Positions 44,580 to 54,328 of a stretch of DNA of 64,000 nt are shown one piece after another. The notes beneath the pieces are model-generated. The model saw only the letters and a program-made list of their open reading frames with translations, was not told the DNA's origin and did no database searches. The stretch spans positions 62,001 through 126,000 of the forward strand of contig VFGY01000037.1 in NCBI GenBank assembly GCA_009392195.1. The letters run 5' to 3'. This stretch comes from SAR202 cluster bacterium. GTDB lineage: Bacteria; Chloroflexota; Dehalococcoidia; Lucifugimonadales; OSU-TB39. The first letter of the stretch is position 1; each line of letters starts with the position of its first letter. The translations under genes were made by a program, and so were the position numbers.

Positions 44580-44613
44580 TTTTATTTAACCTATATTTTT
44601 TCTTAGCAACATA

Positions 44614-47220
44614 TTACACTAACCCGTCTAATTGCTTAAGTTCCTTTTGTATTTGATTTAGTTTATTCATTGCTTCCAAAGGAGTCATAGAATTGATATC
44701 CAAATTCAAAATATTTTTCAAGACATCAATACTTACTGGAAATGGTAATTGTACAGCTTTGTGGTCAGAACTTATTTCAACACAAGATATGCTTTTATCA
44801 TAAACATCATTACTATCAAATGAATTAGTTTCTTTTTCAAGTAAATTCAAGATTTCTTTGGATCTACTTATAACGTTTTCCGGTAGCCCAGCTAATTCAG
44901 CTACTTGTATTCCATAGCTTTTACTTGCCCCACCAGTTAAAATTTTCCGCAAATAAACAACTTCTCCATTTTCTTCATAGATTGAAACATTATAATTATT
45001 GGCTCTTGGTAATTTATCCGCTATTTCAATAAGCTCGTGATAATGCGTTGCAAATAACGTTTTACATCCCAACAATTTACTATTGTGTATATGTTCGACC
45101 ACTGCTATAGCGATTGCGAGCCCGTCATAAGTGCTAGTACCTCTTCCAATTTCGTCCAAAATCAATAGGGATTGTGGTGTTGCCTGATTAAGAATTAATG
45201 CTGTCTCAATCATTTCAACCATGAAGGTTGACTGACCCAGAACCGAATCATCAGTTAATCCAACTCTTGTAAAAATCCTGTCTACTATCCCAACAGAAGC
45301 CTTTCCCGCAGGTACATAACTACCTATTTGCGCCATCAACACTATTAAAGCAACTTGCCTCAAATATGTTGATTTACCCGACATATTTGGACCTGTAAGG
45401 ACAACCAACTGCTGGTCTTCATTAGATAAAAATATATCGTTGGGTACAAATTCACCTCCAAACAATTTTCTTTCAACTATAGGATGCCTCGAGTCACTAA
45501 TTTCTATTGCGTAATCATCTTTTAATTCTGGCTTTATATATCCATTTACTGAAGCTACCTCAGCAAAGGATCCCAGTGCATCTAGTTTAGCAATTGCTCT
45601 CGCAGTTTCCATAATTGAATCACTATATTTATCTACGTGTGAACAAATATCTTTAAACAAATCTACTTCTAATTTTTGAAGGCTTTCTTTTGCATTTAAA
45701 ACAATAGATTCGTATTCTTTTAATTCGGTAGTTATATAGCGTTCACCCGCTACGAGCGTTTGACGTCTAATATAATGATCTGGGACCAATTTAGTATAGG
45801 AATTACTCACTTCAATGTAGTAACCGAACACTCTATTATATCCAACCTTCAATGATTTTATTCCAGATGCTTCCTTTTCTTTATTTTCCATTTCTTTTAT
45901 ATTCTTGTGAGCAAATTTCGAGGAATTACGAAGTTGATCTAAATCGGAAGAATATCCCTCTTTAACAACTTTTCCTTCGCCAGGTAAAATTGCAGGCTCA
46001 TCTATGATGGCATTTCTTATATAAGATATTAAATCATTTTCATGGTTTACGTTTTTTGTTGCATCAATCACCACTTCCGGTAAATTTAAGGTGCTAATCA
46101 TACCTTTGAAGTCAGCAATCATTTCAAGACCTAAAGCTAGTCCCATCAAATCTCTTGGTCCTGCATTACCACCACGCACCTTATTAACGATGCGTTCTAA
46201 ATCTGGTATATTATTAAAAATCCCTCTTGTTTTTGCCCGAATAATAGAATTGTCATAAAACCATTCAACAAGATTTTGGCGCTCACATAATTCTTGAATG
46301 TTTAAGGATGGACGCCCAATCCACTGTTTTATTAGTCTGCTTCCCATAGCAGTTTCAGCTAAATCCAAAACCCATCTCAAAGAAGCTTCTGAATCTTCTT
46401 GCCTACCCCCACTAAACAACTCAAGGTTTTTCCTAGTAGTTGAGTCAATAATCATAAAATCGTCTATAGAATAAGTAGTTAAAGATTTTATTTGAGATAA
46501 AGCAGATTTTTGCACTCCTGAAAGGTAATTTATTATAGAAGCAGAAGCCTTTATAGCCAAAGGCATATCGGCGCATCCATAAGGTATCAAGCTTTTAACT
46601 TCAAAATGCTTCAATAATATATTAGTCGCCGAATTAATATCTAAACCAAACTGAGATAACCTTGTAATACTTGAATACCAATTGGATGCGTCTTCTAACC
46701 CTTCATCTATTATGATTTCTGAAGGATTTATCCTTTCAATTTCTTCTTTCAAATTATCTATTGAAAACTCAGTAGCCATAAATTCGCCAGTAGTTATATC
46801 AACATAAGACAACCCTGCAATTTCGCTAGAAGTTATAACAGCAGCCAAATAATTATTAGCCCCTCTTTCGATCAATGAATCCTCTATCACTGTCCCAGGA
46901 GTTACAACTCTTACTACTTCTCTTTCGATCAGACCTCTCGAAGCAGATGGTTCACTCACTTGTTCACATATAGCCACTCTGTTGCCGGCCTTAATCAACT
47001 TAGCTAAATATCCTTCCAAAGCATGATAAGGAATGCCAGCCAAAGGAATGCGCTTACCTTTTCCCATTTCTCTTGTAGTAAGAGCTATATCTAATTGTTT
47101 AGAAATAACCCGAGCATCATCATCAAAAGTTTCATAAAAATCACCCATGCGAAAAAGCAGTATTTCTTCAGGATGCTCGCTCTTTATGCGCAGATATTGT
47201 TTTCTTGCAGGAGTATCCAA
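44614..47220 (-). CDS. mutS: DNA mismatch repair protein MutS
   Basis: LLFRMGDFYETFDDDA, LTGPNMSGKSTYLRQVALIVLMAQIGSYVPA, LLILDEIGRGTSTYDGLAIA. Confidence 0.96.
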   Translation of the reverse strand: MDTPARKQYLRIKSEHPEEILLFRMGDFYETFDDDARVISKQLDIALTTREMGKGKRIPLAGIPYHALEGYLAKLIKAGNRVAICEQVSEPSASRGLIEREVVRVVTPGTVIEDSLIERGANNYLAAVITSSEIAGLSYVDITTGEFMATEFSIDNLKEEIERINPSEIIIDEGLEDASNWYSSITRLSQFGLDINSATNILLKHFEVKSLIPYGCADMPLAIKASASIINYLSGVQKSALSQIKSLTTYSIDDFMIIDSTTRKNLELFSGGRQEDSEASLRWVLDLAETAMGSRLIKQWIGRPSLNIQELCERQNLVEWFYDNSIIRAKTRGIFNNIPDLERIVNKVRGGNAGPRDLMGLALGLEMIADFKGMISTLNLPEVVIDATKNVNHENDLISYIRNAIIDEPAILPGEGKVVKEGYSSDLDQLRNSSKFAHKNIKEMENKEKEASGIKSLKVGYNRVFGYYIEVSNSYTKLVPDHYIRRQTLVAGERYITTELKEYESIVLNAKESLQKLEVDLFKDICSHVDKYSDSIMETARAIAKLDALGSFAEVASVNGYIKPELKDDYAIEISDSRHPIVERKLFGGEFVPNDIFLSNEDQQLVVLTGPNMSGKSTYLRQVALIVLMAQIGSYVPAGKASVGIVDRIFTRVGLTDDSVLGQSTFMVEMIETALILNQATPQSLLILDEIGRGTSTYDGLAIAIAVVEHIHNSKLLGCKTLFATHYHELIEIADKLPRANNYNVSIYEENGEVVYLRKILTGGASKSYGIQVAELAGLPENVISRSKEILNLLEKETNSFDSNDVYDKSISCVEISSDHKAVQLPFPVSIDVLKNILNLDINSMTPLEAMNKLNQIQKELKQLDGLV

Positions 47221-47332
47221 TTAACGTCCATCAACAAAATATTTCAAATCTACTACTAATAACGACAATCTTCAAAGTATGCATGGTCAGTTTTAAGTGA
47301 AATTACTAGATAAGACAGTTAAGTCAAAAACA

Positions 47333-48076
47333 TCAATCTTCTTTCCAAAACCGTTCCTCTTCAACTTTAAACCCCTTTGGAATCCATTTTTCTTTCACAT
47401 CTTCAATCATACCCGGATGGCCACAAGCATAAATCAAAGTATTTTCCGCATCAAGAGCAAATTTTTCAACGTATTTACCAACTATTTCATTTACTCTTCC
47501 AATCTCACCATCCCATGAACTATTAGCGGCTTCCTTAGGCCTACTTACTGTCGGAACAAACTTCACAAATTCATTATGGTTTTCACTTATTTCATCAATT
47601 TCGTCTTTATAAGTAAATTCAGTTTGGTAGCTTGCCCCAAAAAGTACATAAAATTCATGGCCTGTTTGATTATGATACAAATAATCTCTTAAGATACTTA
47701 TATATGGAACTACTCCAGTTACAGTAGAAACAAATAAGTGTTTATTATATTTAGGTTTGAATGTAAATATTCCTTTAGCTCTCGGCCTTATAGAAACAAT
47801 ATCACCTTCTTTCAACTTCCAAATTTCTGGAGTCAACATACCATCTGGCGGTGGAACGAGTTCTACAAAAAGCTCCAATTCATTCTCGTGAGGAGCAGAT
47901 ACTATTGAATAGGCCCGTTCTAAACCGTCAATTCCTATGGTGCAATATTGTCCAGGCTTAAATGAATATCCGTCCGGCTTCGTAATCCACATAATAAGCA
48001 AATCTTCAGTCACATCTACTCTTTTTGTAACCTTTGCTTCCAATAATTTTGGTTTGAATGTTTTTTTATTTACCAT
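47333..48076 (-). CDS. Ferredoxin-NADP+ reductase family protein
   Basis: FKPGQYCTIGIDGLERAYSIVSAPHENELELFVELV, GVVPYISILRDYL, IYACGHPGMIEDVKEKW...EERFWKED. Confidence 0.88.
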   Translation of the reverse strand: MVNKKTFKPKLLEAKVTKRVDVTEDLLIMWITKPDGYSFKPGQYCTIGIDGLERAYSIVSAPHENELELFVELVPPPDGMLTPEIWKLKEGDIVSIRPRAKGIFTFKPKYNKHLFVSTVTGVVPYISILRDYLYHNQTGHEFYVLFGASYQTEFTYKDEIDEISENHNEFVKFVPTVSRPKEAANSSWDGEIGRVNEIVGKYVEKFALDAENTLIYACGHPGMIEDVKEKWIPKGFKVEEERFWKED

Positions 48077-48095
48077 TTTTAATCAGGACCTTAAC

Positions 48096-50852
48096 TTATT
48101 TTATTTTTGCAAGATTTGCAGTACTAATATTCAATCTGCCAATATTTGAAACTGCTCTTGGATCTTTATTTTTGCTTAAATCAGTAATGATTTCTCCGAA
48201 TATAGATGTGATTGAAACCAAACCTTTGTGCGGGCCCGATAAACTAACTACTCCTTCAACAGTTCCTGAATCAGTAGTTAGATTAACCCTATCCCCTTCA
48301 ATTAAACCAATTTCCATACCATCTTCAGGACTAATTTCAATTACCTGCTCTACTTTTAGTTTATTTATTTTCCCAAATGGTTCAATCTCCACTTTCCTAC
48401 TTGAATCATGGAGAATACGGCCAGGAGCATACAAAAACGGCCTTTCCTTTGAATTAATGGATTTATAATCTACTAAACTATTGTTTTTTAGATTTGTCGG
48501 AGAAAGATTGAATTTATTAGAACTTCCTCCATATAACATACCAGTGCCTTCAAATTCATCATGCCGCCAAGGCCATTGAGCACCACCATCGTCTAGTTCA
48601 TTAAATGTGATTCCTGAGTAAACTCCGGTAACATTTGCAATTTCTTCAAAAACTTTAGATGAATCCTTAAAAGTAAATCCATCTATGTTCATCTTAGAAC
48701 TTAAATTTGAGAGAAATTCCCAATCCTCTACTAAATCTTGATTCCCACCCGGTATTTTTTTGAGGAGTTGAATGCGCCTTTCTAAATTAGTATATGTGCC
48801 ACTTTTTTCAACAAACAGTTTAGATGGAATTACTACATCAGCTAATTGGGTTAATTCATTACTAAAAGAAGAATGTACAATCAACAAATCTAATTTATTC
48901 CTATTGTTTATAATTATGTCGATATCGTTTTCAGTAATAAAATCATCTCCATCTAATATGTAAAGAGCTTTTACACTTCCTTCTTTTAGCTTGTCACCTA
49001 ATTCAGATATTCGAATCCCAGTTTTATTTGGAATATCCATACCCCAAACAGATTTTAACGCTTTACGATTAGATTCAACGCTTACTTTTCTATATCCAGG
49101 TAATAAATCCGGGGTACAACCAATATCACGAGAACCTTGTTGATTTGCTCCATGAAACATTGGGAATAGACCTGCTCCTGGTTTGCCAATATTACCAGTG
49201 ACCAGAGATAAATTGATTATGTTTTCCACATATTCTCTAGGGTATTCTGATATTAGAGAATCCATTCCATATATAAATGAACACGGCTTACTATTTGCTA
49301 TTATTCGAGCAGCATTTTGAATTTCATTTTGAGCAATTGCAGTTATTTCCGATACTTTGACAAGATCATATGACCATATATTGTTTTTGAATTCAGATAA
49401 ATTCTCACACTGTTCTGCCAAAAAATCATGGTCATCAAGAGATTCATCCAGTATTACTCTGATAATCCCAGCCACTAAAATCGCTTCTGTTCCTGGCTTA
49501 GGTCTCAACCAAACTTTTGCTTGTCTAGTCAATTCTGTTTCTCTCGAGTCTATAACAACAAGTTTAGCACCAGCTTTAACTGCTTTTTTTATTGGAACAC
49601 CAACTACTCCTTGTTCTTCGGTCAAATTCGTAGTCATAACTAAAAATCCATCAGAGTTTGTCAAATCCCAAATACTATTAGTAGCAGCTTGCAAACCAAG
49701 AGTTCCCTCTAAAGAATCAACTAATTCAGGATATAGATTAGTAGAAACATCTACATTGTTGGTACCCATAACAAGTCTCGCAAACTTTTGAGCGACATAA
49801 TTATCTTCGTTTGTTCCCGCACCAGATGCTATCAGTGCAAAATCATCACCCTTGTATTCATTTAATTTGCTGCTCAAATAAGATATACATTCATTCCATT
49901 CAGTTTCTGTAAATCCTTCTTTTGCCTTAATCAATGGTTTTTCGAGTCTATTAGAATTATTAATAAACTCCATACCAAATTTACCCTTAAAGCATAGTTG
50001 CCCATGATTAGCAGGGGACTTAACTGGTGACTTAGTGCGAATAATTTTTTGTTTAGAATCTATTTCAAGTTCAATACTGCATCCAACTGGGCAATAATTA
50101 CAAACAGTAGAGGTGGTAGTTACGGCTTTGGACCATTTGTGTTTTTTTTCTACTAGTGCCCCAGTAGGACACACATCTATACATGCACCACAAAATTCAC
50201 AACCAGATTCCAATACTGAATTTCCTGTGGATGTACCAATTAAGCTTTTACCTGCCCGATCCATGAGCGTAAGAACATTATCACCTCTAACTTCGTCACA
50301 CACCCTGACACATCTAGCACAAACGATACATAAATTAAGGTCCATATCCCAAAAAGGCTCATCAACCTTGAGGGGTAAATTCCTATAGTTGTATTTAAAA
50401 TTAGTGTCCAAATCCATTTCTAAATATCTAACGGTGTCTTTAAGTTCACACCTTTCGTTCTTCGGACATGTCACACATCTATCATTAACTGAAACGTGTC
50501 TCAAACAAGTATCTGCAGGGCCACATAAATCAATCCTGTGGCAATTCAAACATCCATGAGGGTGTTCGGATATAAGCAAATCCATCACATCTTTACGCAA
50601 ATCTTTTACGGTATCAGTATTGGTGTTTACAACCATTCCATCAGATACCGGGGTGGTGCACGAAGCTGGTAAACCCCTTCCTCCTTCCACTTCAACAACG
50701 CACATTCGACAAGCACCAAATGATTTCATCCCTGGGTAATAACATAAATAAGGGATATACATCCCAGCATCGATAGCAGCTTGTAATATATTAGTCCCAG
50801 GCTGCGCTTTGATTAGTTGTCCGTCTATATTTAATTCGATATGATTAGACAT
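48096..50852 (-). CDS. NuoG / formate-dehydrogenase-alpha-like Fe-S molybdopterin-family subunit with degenerate active site
   Basis: N-terminal 2Fe-2S (CYYPGMKSFGACRMC), HPHGCLNC..C, two 4Fe-4S motifs, CNYCPVGC, FDH-like ANQQGSRDIGCTPDLLPGY; catalytic Cys/Sec-His replaced. Confidence 0.88.
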   Translation of the reverse strand: MSNHIELNIDGQLIKAQPGTNILQAAIDAGMYIPYLCYYPGMKSFGACRMCVVEVEGGRGLPASCTTPVSDGMVVNTNTDTVKDLRKDVMDLLISEHPHGCLNCHRIDLCGPADTCLRHVSVNDRCVTCPKNERCELKDTVRYLEMDLDTNFKYNYRNLPLKVDEPFWDMDLNLCIVCARCVRVCDEVRGDNVLTLMDRAGKSLIGTSTGNSVLESGCEFCGACIDVCPTGALVEKKHKWSKAVTTTSTVCNYCPVGCSIELEIDSKQKIIRTKSPVKSPANHGQLCFKGKFGMEFINNSNRLEKPLIKAKEGFTETEWNECISYLSSKLNEYKGDDFALIASGAGTNEDNYVAQKFARLVMGTNNVDVSTNLYPELVDSLEGTLGLQAATNSIWDLTNSDGFLVMTTNLTEEQGVVGVPIKKAVKAGAKLVVIDSRETELTRQAKVWLRPKPGTEAILVAGIIRVILDESLDDHDFLAEQCENLSEFKNNIWSYDLVKVSEITAIAQNEIQNAARIIANSKPCSFIYGMDSLISEYPREYVENIINLSLVTGNIGKPGAGLFPMFHGANQQGSRDIGCTPDLLPGYRKVSVESNRKALKSVWGMDIPNKTGIRISELGDKLKEGSVKALYILDGDDFITENDIDIIINNRNKLDLLIVHSSFSNELTQLADVVIPSKLFVEKSGTYTNLERRIQLLKKIPGGNQDLVEDWEFLSNLSSKMNIDGFTFKDSSKVFEEIANVTGVYSGITFNELDDGGAQWPWRHDEFEGTGMLYGGSSNKFNLSPTNLKNNSLVDYKSINSKERPFLYAPGRILHDSSRKVEIEPFGKINKLKVEQVIEISPEDGMEIGLIEGDRVNLTTDSGTVEGVVSLSGPHKGLVSITSIFGEIITDLSKNKDPRAVSNIGRLNISTANLAKIK

Positions 50853-50868
50853 CCTTGATTAAAATCCT

Positions 50869-52665
50869 TTATTGATTCATTTTTCCAGTGAAACTCAAAT
50901 TGATTGGCTTAGAATCTGGAGGATTAGAAGACCCATACGGCTTTGTTGAAATAGGGAAATGATATTCGGATTCACATCCACCAGTAGGGCATTTTTTTTC
51001 AAATACATGAGTGTCAAAATCAGACTTGAAATATTGCAAAGCAGATCTTATCGGATTAAATCCAAGTTGACCATGGCCACATAAGGAACCTGCTTGCATG
51101 GCCCCACCTATTTTCCTGCATTTTTCAAGATCTTGTTCACTAGCTTTATATTCAGCAATGCTATTGATAGTCTCAAGCATTTGCGACATACCCAATCTAC
51201 AAGGAAAACATTTGCCACAAGACTCATATTGACAAAAAGCCACAAGGACACGAGTTAAATCAACCGCACATGTAGTTTCATCTGCGACAATTATCCCTCC
51301 TGAACCTAAAATTGCACCAGCTTTAGCCATTTCATCAAAATCTATATTGATATCTAATCCTGCTTCTCCCAAAACACCTCCAAGAGGACCTCCTGTTTGC
51401 AGTAATTTAATTTTATTGCCACCTTTTACACCACCACCTATCTGATTAATAACTTCGCCTATAGAGATACCTAAAGGTACTTCGTATAACCCAGGATTGT
51501 TAATCTTTCCACTCAAACAGATTATAGCTGTTCCTGTACTTTTATTTACCCCTATATTTTTGAACCATTCACCACCATTCTCTATTATCGAAGGTATGTA
51601 AGACAAAGTTTTAACATTATTTATATTAGTCGGCTTTCCCCAAACACCAAAAGCAGCAGGAAAAGGCGGTTTTGACCTAGGCATTGACCTCTTACCTTCA
51701 ATTGCATCCATAAGTGCAGTTTCTTCACCAGCGACATAAGATTCACCGGTTAAAGAAACATCTATATCAAAAGAAAAGCCTGAACCCAAAATATTTTCAC
51801 CCAAAAGACCTTTTTCATATGCTTGCGATATAGCAGTTTCAATTTTGTTTATTGGTCCATCGTGGCCATGCCTTACAAAAACAATTCCATCTGATGAATT
51901 TGTAGCATATCCAGCTAAAATAATCCCTTCAATAAGAGTATGCGGATCACTTTCTAATATGCCTTTATCGTTAAAAGCTCCCGGGTCACCTTCTTCACAA
52001 TTACATAATATATACTTTTCTTTCGCATTAGACTTCGACAAAAAACTCCACTTCAAACCGGTAGCAAAAAAAGCTCCTCCTCTTCCCCTTAGCCCCGAAT
52101 CCATTACTTCCTGAAGAACATCTCCAGACTCCATTCTTGTTAAGGCTTTATTCAAAGCCGAGTATCCACCACGTCCAATATATTGATTAATATCACAAGG
52201 GTCGATTTCACCAGCATTCCTTAAAACAATTTTATGCTGCAATTTAAAAATAGGATCTTGTAATAAATCAGGGATAGCACCATTACCTTCAGTTGCCTTG
52301 CCAAATGCCCCAATCAAATTTGATTTAGGAAAATCTGACTGCAACAAGCAACCATCTAAAATACTTGAAACATTTTCGGGACTTACATTCCCATATAGCA
52401 GTCTGGTGCCATCAGGAATTTTTATATCGAGAATGGGCTCTGCAAAACAAATCCCTATACAGCCCACCTCGCTAACTGTTGCATCAACATCATTCTCATC
52501 CAAGATATTTTTTACTTCATTTACTACTGCATTTGCTCCAGCAGCAATTCCACACATAGCAGTTCCAATTCTAATAAACGGCTTTCCTCCATTCTCAATG
52601 TCTTTCCAAATGGATTTAGATTCAGCCTCTATTTCAGCAAATATACTCATTGATTCTTTAATCAA
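50869..52665 (-). CDS. NuoF / HymB-HydB-type NAD(P)H-binding flavin Fe-S subunit
   Basis: N-terminal thioredoxin-like 2Fe-2S segment (GTAMCGIAAGANAV...VGCIGICFAEP), GLRGRGGAFFATGLKW, CGKCFPCRLG. Confidence 0.9.
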   Translation of the reverse strand: MIKESMSIFAEIEAESKSIWKDIENGGKPFIRIGTAMCGIAAGANAVVNEVKNILDENDVDATVSEVGCIGICFAEPILDIKIPDGTRLLYGNVSPENVSSILDGCLLQSDFPKSNLIGAFGKATEGNGAIPDLLQDPIFKLQHKIVLRNAGEIDPCDINQYIGRGGYSALNKALTRMESGDVLQEVMDSGLRGRGGAFFATGLKWSFLSKSNAKEKYILCNCEEGDPGAFNDKGILESDPHTLIEGIILAGYATNSSDGIVFVRHGHDGPINKIETAISQAYEKGLLGENILGSGFSFDIDVSLTGESYVAGEETALMDAIEGKRSMPRSKPPFPAAFGVWGKPTNINNVKTLSYIPSIIENGGEWFKNIGVNKSTGTAIICLSGKINNPGLYEVPLGISIGEVINQIGGGVKGGNKIKLLQTGGPLGGVLGEAGLDINIDFDEMAKAGAILGSGGIIVADETTCAVDLTRVLVAFCQYESCGKCFPCRLGMSQMLETINSIAEYKASEQDLEKCRKIGGAMQAGSLCGHGQLGFNPIRSALQYFKSDFDTHVFEKKCPTGGCESEYHFPISTKPYGSSNPPDSKPINLSFTGKMNQ

Positions 52666-53134
52666 GTTCCTTTAAAAGTTTGATTGCGGATTCTGATGTG
52701 ACTTTTCCAATTATTTTGTGGTCTACCATCATAACTGGAGCTTGAGAACAGGCTCCTATACAAGTATTATATTTCAAACATACTCTTCCATCAGCAGTAT
52801 CACCTTCATCGCTTAAATCCAATTCACGCTGGACCGCTCCCAAAACGGCACCTGCTCCCATCAGATGACATGTTGGCCCCCAGCAAACCTCTACTTGGTG
52901 CTTTGTAGGAGGAACGGAAATCCTAAAATTCGTGTAGAAGGTTGCAACTCCCCAAACATCATTGATACTCACGTCTTTGTAAGACGCCACTTCTTCAATA
53001 GCTTCTTTAGGCAAATAATGCAATTCATCATGAATTGCCAACAATGCTGATAGAACCGTCGATTTTTTTGTATCTAGGGATTCTAAAACTTCCCTTATTT
53101 CAATAGCAATTTCAGAACTTAATTTAACCATCAA
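52658..53134 (-). CDS. NuoE-type thioredoxin-like [2Fe-2S] subunit
   Basis: GVATFYTNFRISVPPTKHQVEVCWGPTCHLMGA, CLKYNTCIGACSQAPVMMVD; overlaps NuoF start by 8 nt. Confidence 0.92.
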   Translation of the reverse strand: MMVKLSSEIAIEIREVLESLDTKKSTVLSALLAIHDELHYLPKEAIEEVASYKDVSINDVWGVATFYTNFRISVPPTKHQVEVCWGPTCHLMGAGAVLGAVQRELDLSDEGDTADGRVCLKYNTCIGACSQAPVMMVDHKIIGKVTSESAIKLLKELD

Positions 53135-53249
53135 CTAAACCTATTTTAATAACATACAAAATGATAGCACAGCGAAGGTTTCAGTCACAATCAAATCACT
53201 ATAATTTACTAAGGCTCAGGAGAAGTAGTTGGGTTTTTAAGTATGCGTA

Positions 53250-54326
53250 CTAGTTTTCTTCCCTAAACACCCCTCTGATTGACTTGAAGTTCATAGTCCA
53301 CAAAAATATTTGGCCCAAAATAATTAAAGGTATAATCAAAACAGCATGCACCATCGCAACATAACCCCCAGCTACAGATCTAGTTATATTTCCGAAGGGC
53401 AACCAGACAATAGTTTCTCTTGCCACTAGTTCAAATAAACCAATGCCTCCAGGAGCAGCCGGAACTGAACTACCTACATTCGATATGGAAGTAGTTAAAA
53501 CCATTAAGAGCATAAATTGCCACCAATTGTCAAAAACATCATCTATGTGGAAGGCATGAGCCATTATTGAAAACACACCTGCTTCAAAACCCCAAACTGG
53601 AACTGATAAAGCTATTAGAAATACAACATTTTTGAAGTGCCTTAATGATATTAAACCTTCAAAAAAAGTCTTTATAAATGAATCAATTTTATTTTTAAAA
53701 GGCAAAGATAATAATGCCGTCAACTTATATACAAAATCAACGGATACCAAAGGATTTTTTGCTATAATAATAAGGATTATAAAAGTACCCCAAAATATAG
53801 AAACAAACAAAATAGCCAACATTGTTGAAGATATATTTATCCCAAACGGTACTATAGAAGAAATTCCTGCCATTGGAACAAAAATTGCACCTATCCCTAT
53901 AAACAACAATAAAGTAACTGCGTCTAGAACCCTCTCGACCAAAATAGTTGCCAAAACTGACGATTTACTGACATTTGATTCATTACTTAAATAATAACTT
54001 CGTACAAGCTCTCCTATTCTCATAGGCAACAAACTGTTAGCCATATAACCAATAACAACAACGACATACAAAATGTTCATTCTGATATGTTTTAAATGAA
54101 TAAGCAGATATTTCCATCTTAATGCCCTAAAAAACACAGAAATCATATAACTTACAACCGAAGGTATTATCAACCAATAATTGACCGTTTTAAGTGTGGA
54201 AACCAATGAATCAATTTCTAAAGTGAAAAAGAAAACGCCCATCAATACAACACTGACAAACACCCCCAAAATAAAATTAAAAGTTAATCTAACATTTGGG
54301 TTTTTAGATTTTATAATATTTAACAT
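53250..54326 (-). CDS. Lysylphosphatidylglycerol synthase TM / flippase-like domain protein (TIGR00374-like)
   Basis: Multi-TM, SVFFRALRWKYLL, GYMANSLLPMRIGELVRSYYL, SVPAAPGGIGLFE. Confidence 0.85.
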   Translation of the reverse strand: MLNIIKSKNPNVRLTFNFILGVFVSVVLMGVFFFTLEIDSLVSTLKTVNYWLIIPSVVSYMISVFFRALRWKYLLIHLKHIRMNILYVVVVIGYMANSLLPMRIGELVRSYYLSNESNVSKSSVLATILVERVLDAVTLLLFIGIGAIFVPMAGISSIVPFGINISSTMLAILFVSIFWGTFIILIIIAKNPLVSVDFVYKLTALLSLPFKNKIDSFIKTFFEGLISLRHFKNVVFLIALSVPVWGFEAGVFSIMAHAFHIDDVFDNWWQFMLLMVLTTSISNVGSSVPAAPGGIGLFELVARETIVWLPFGNITRSVAGGYVAMVHAVLIIPLIILGQIFLWTMNFKSIRGVFREEN

Positions 54327-54328
54327 AA

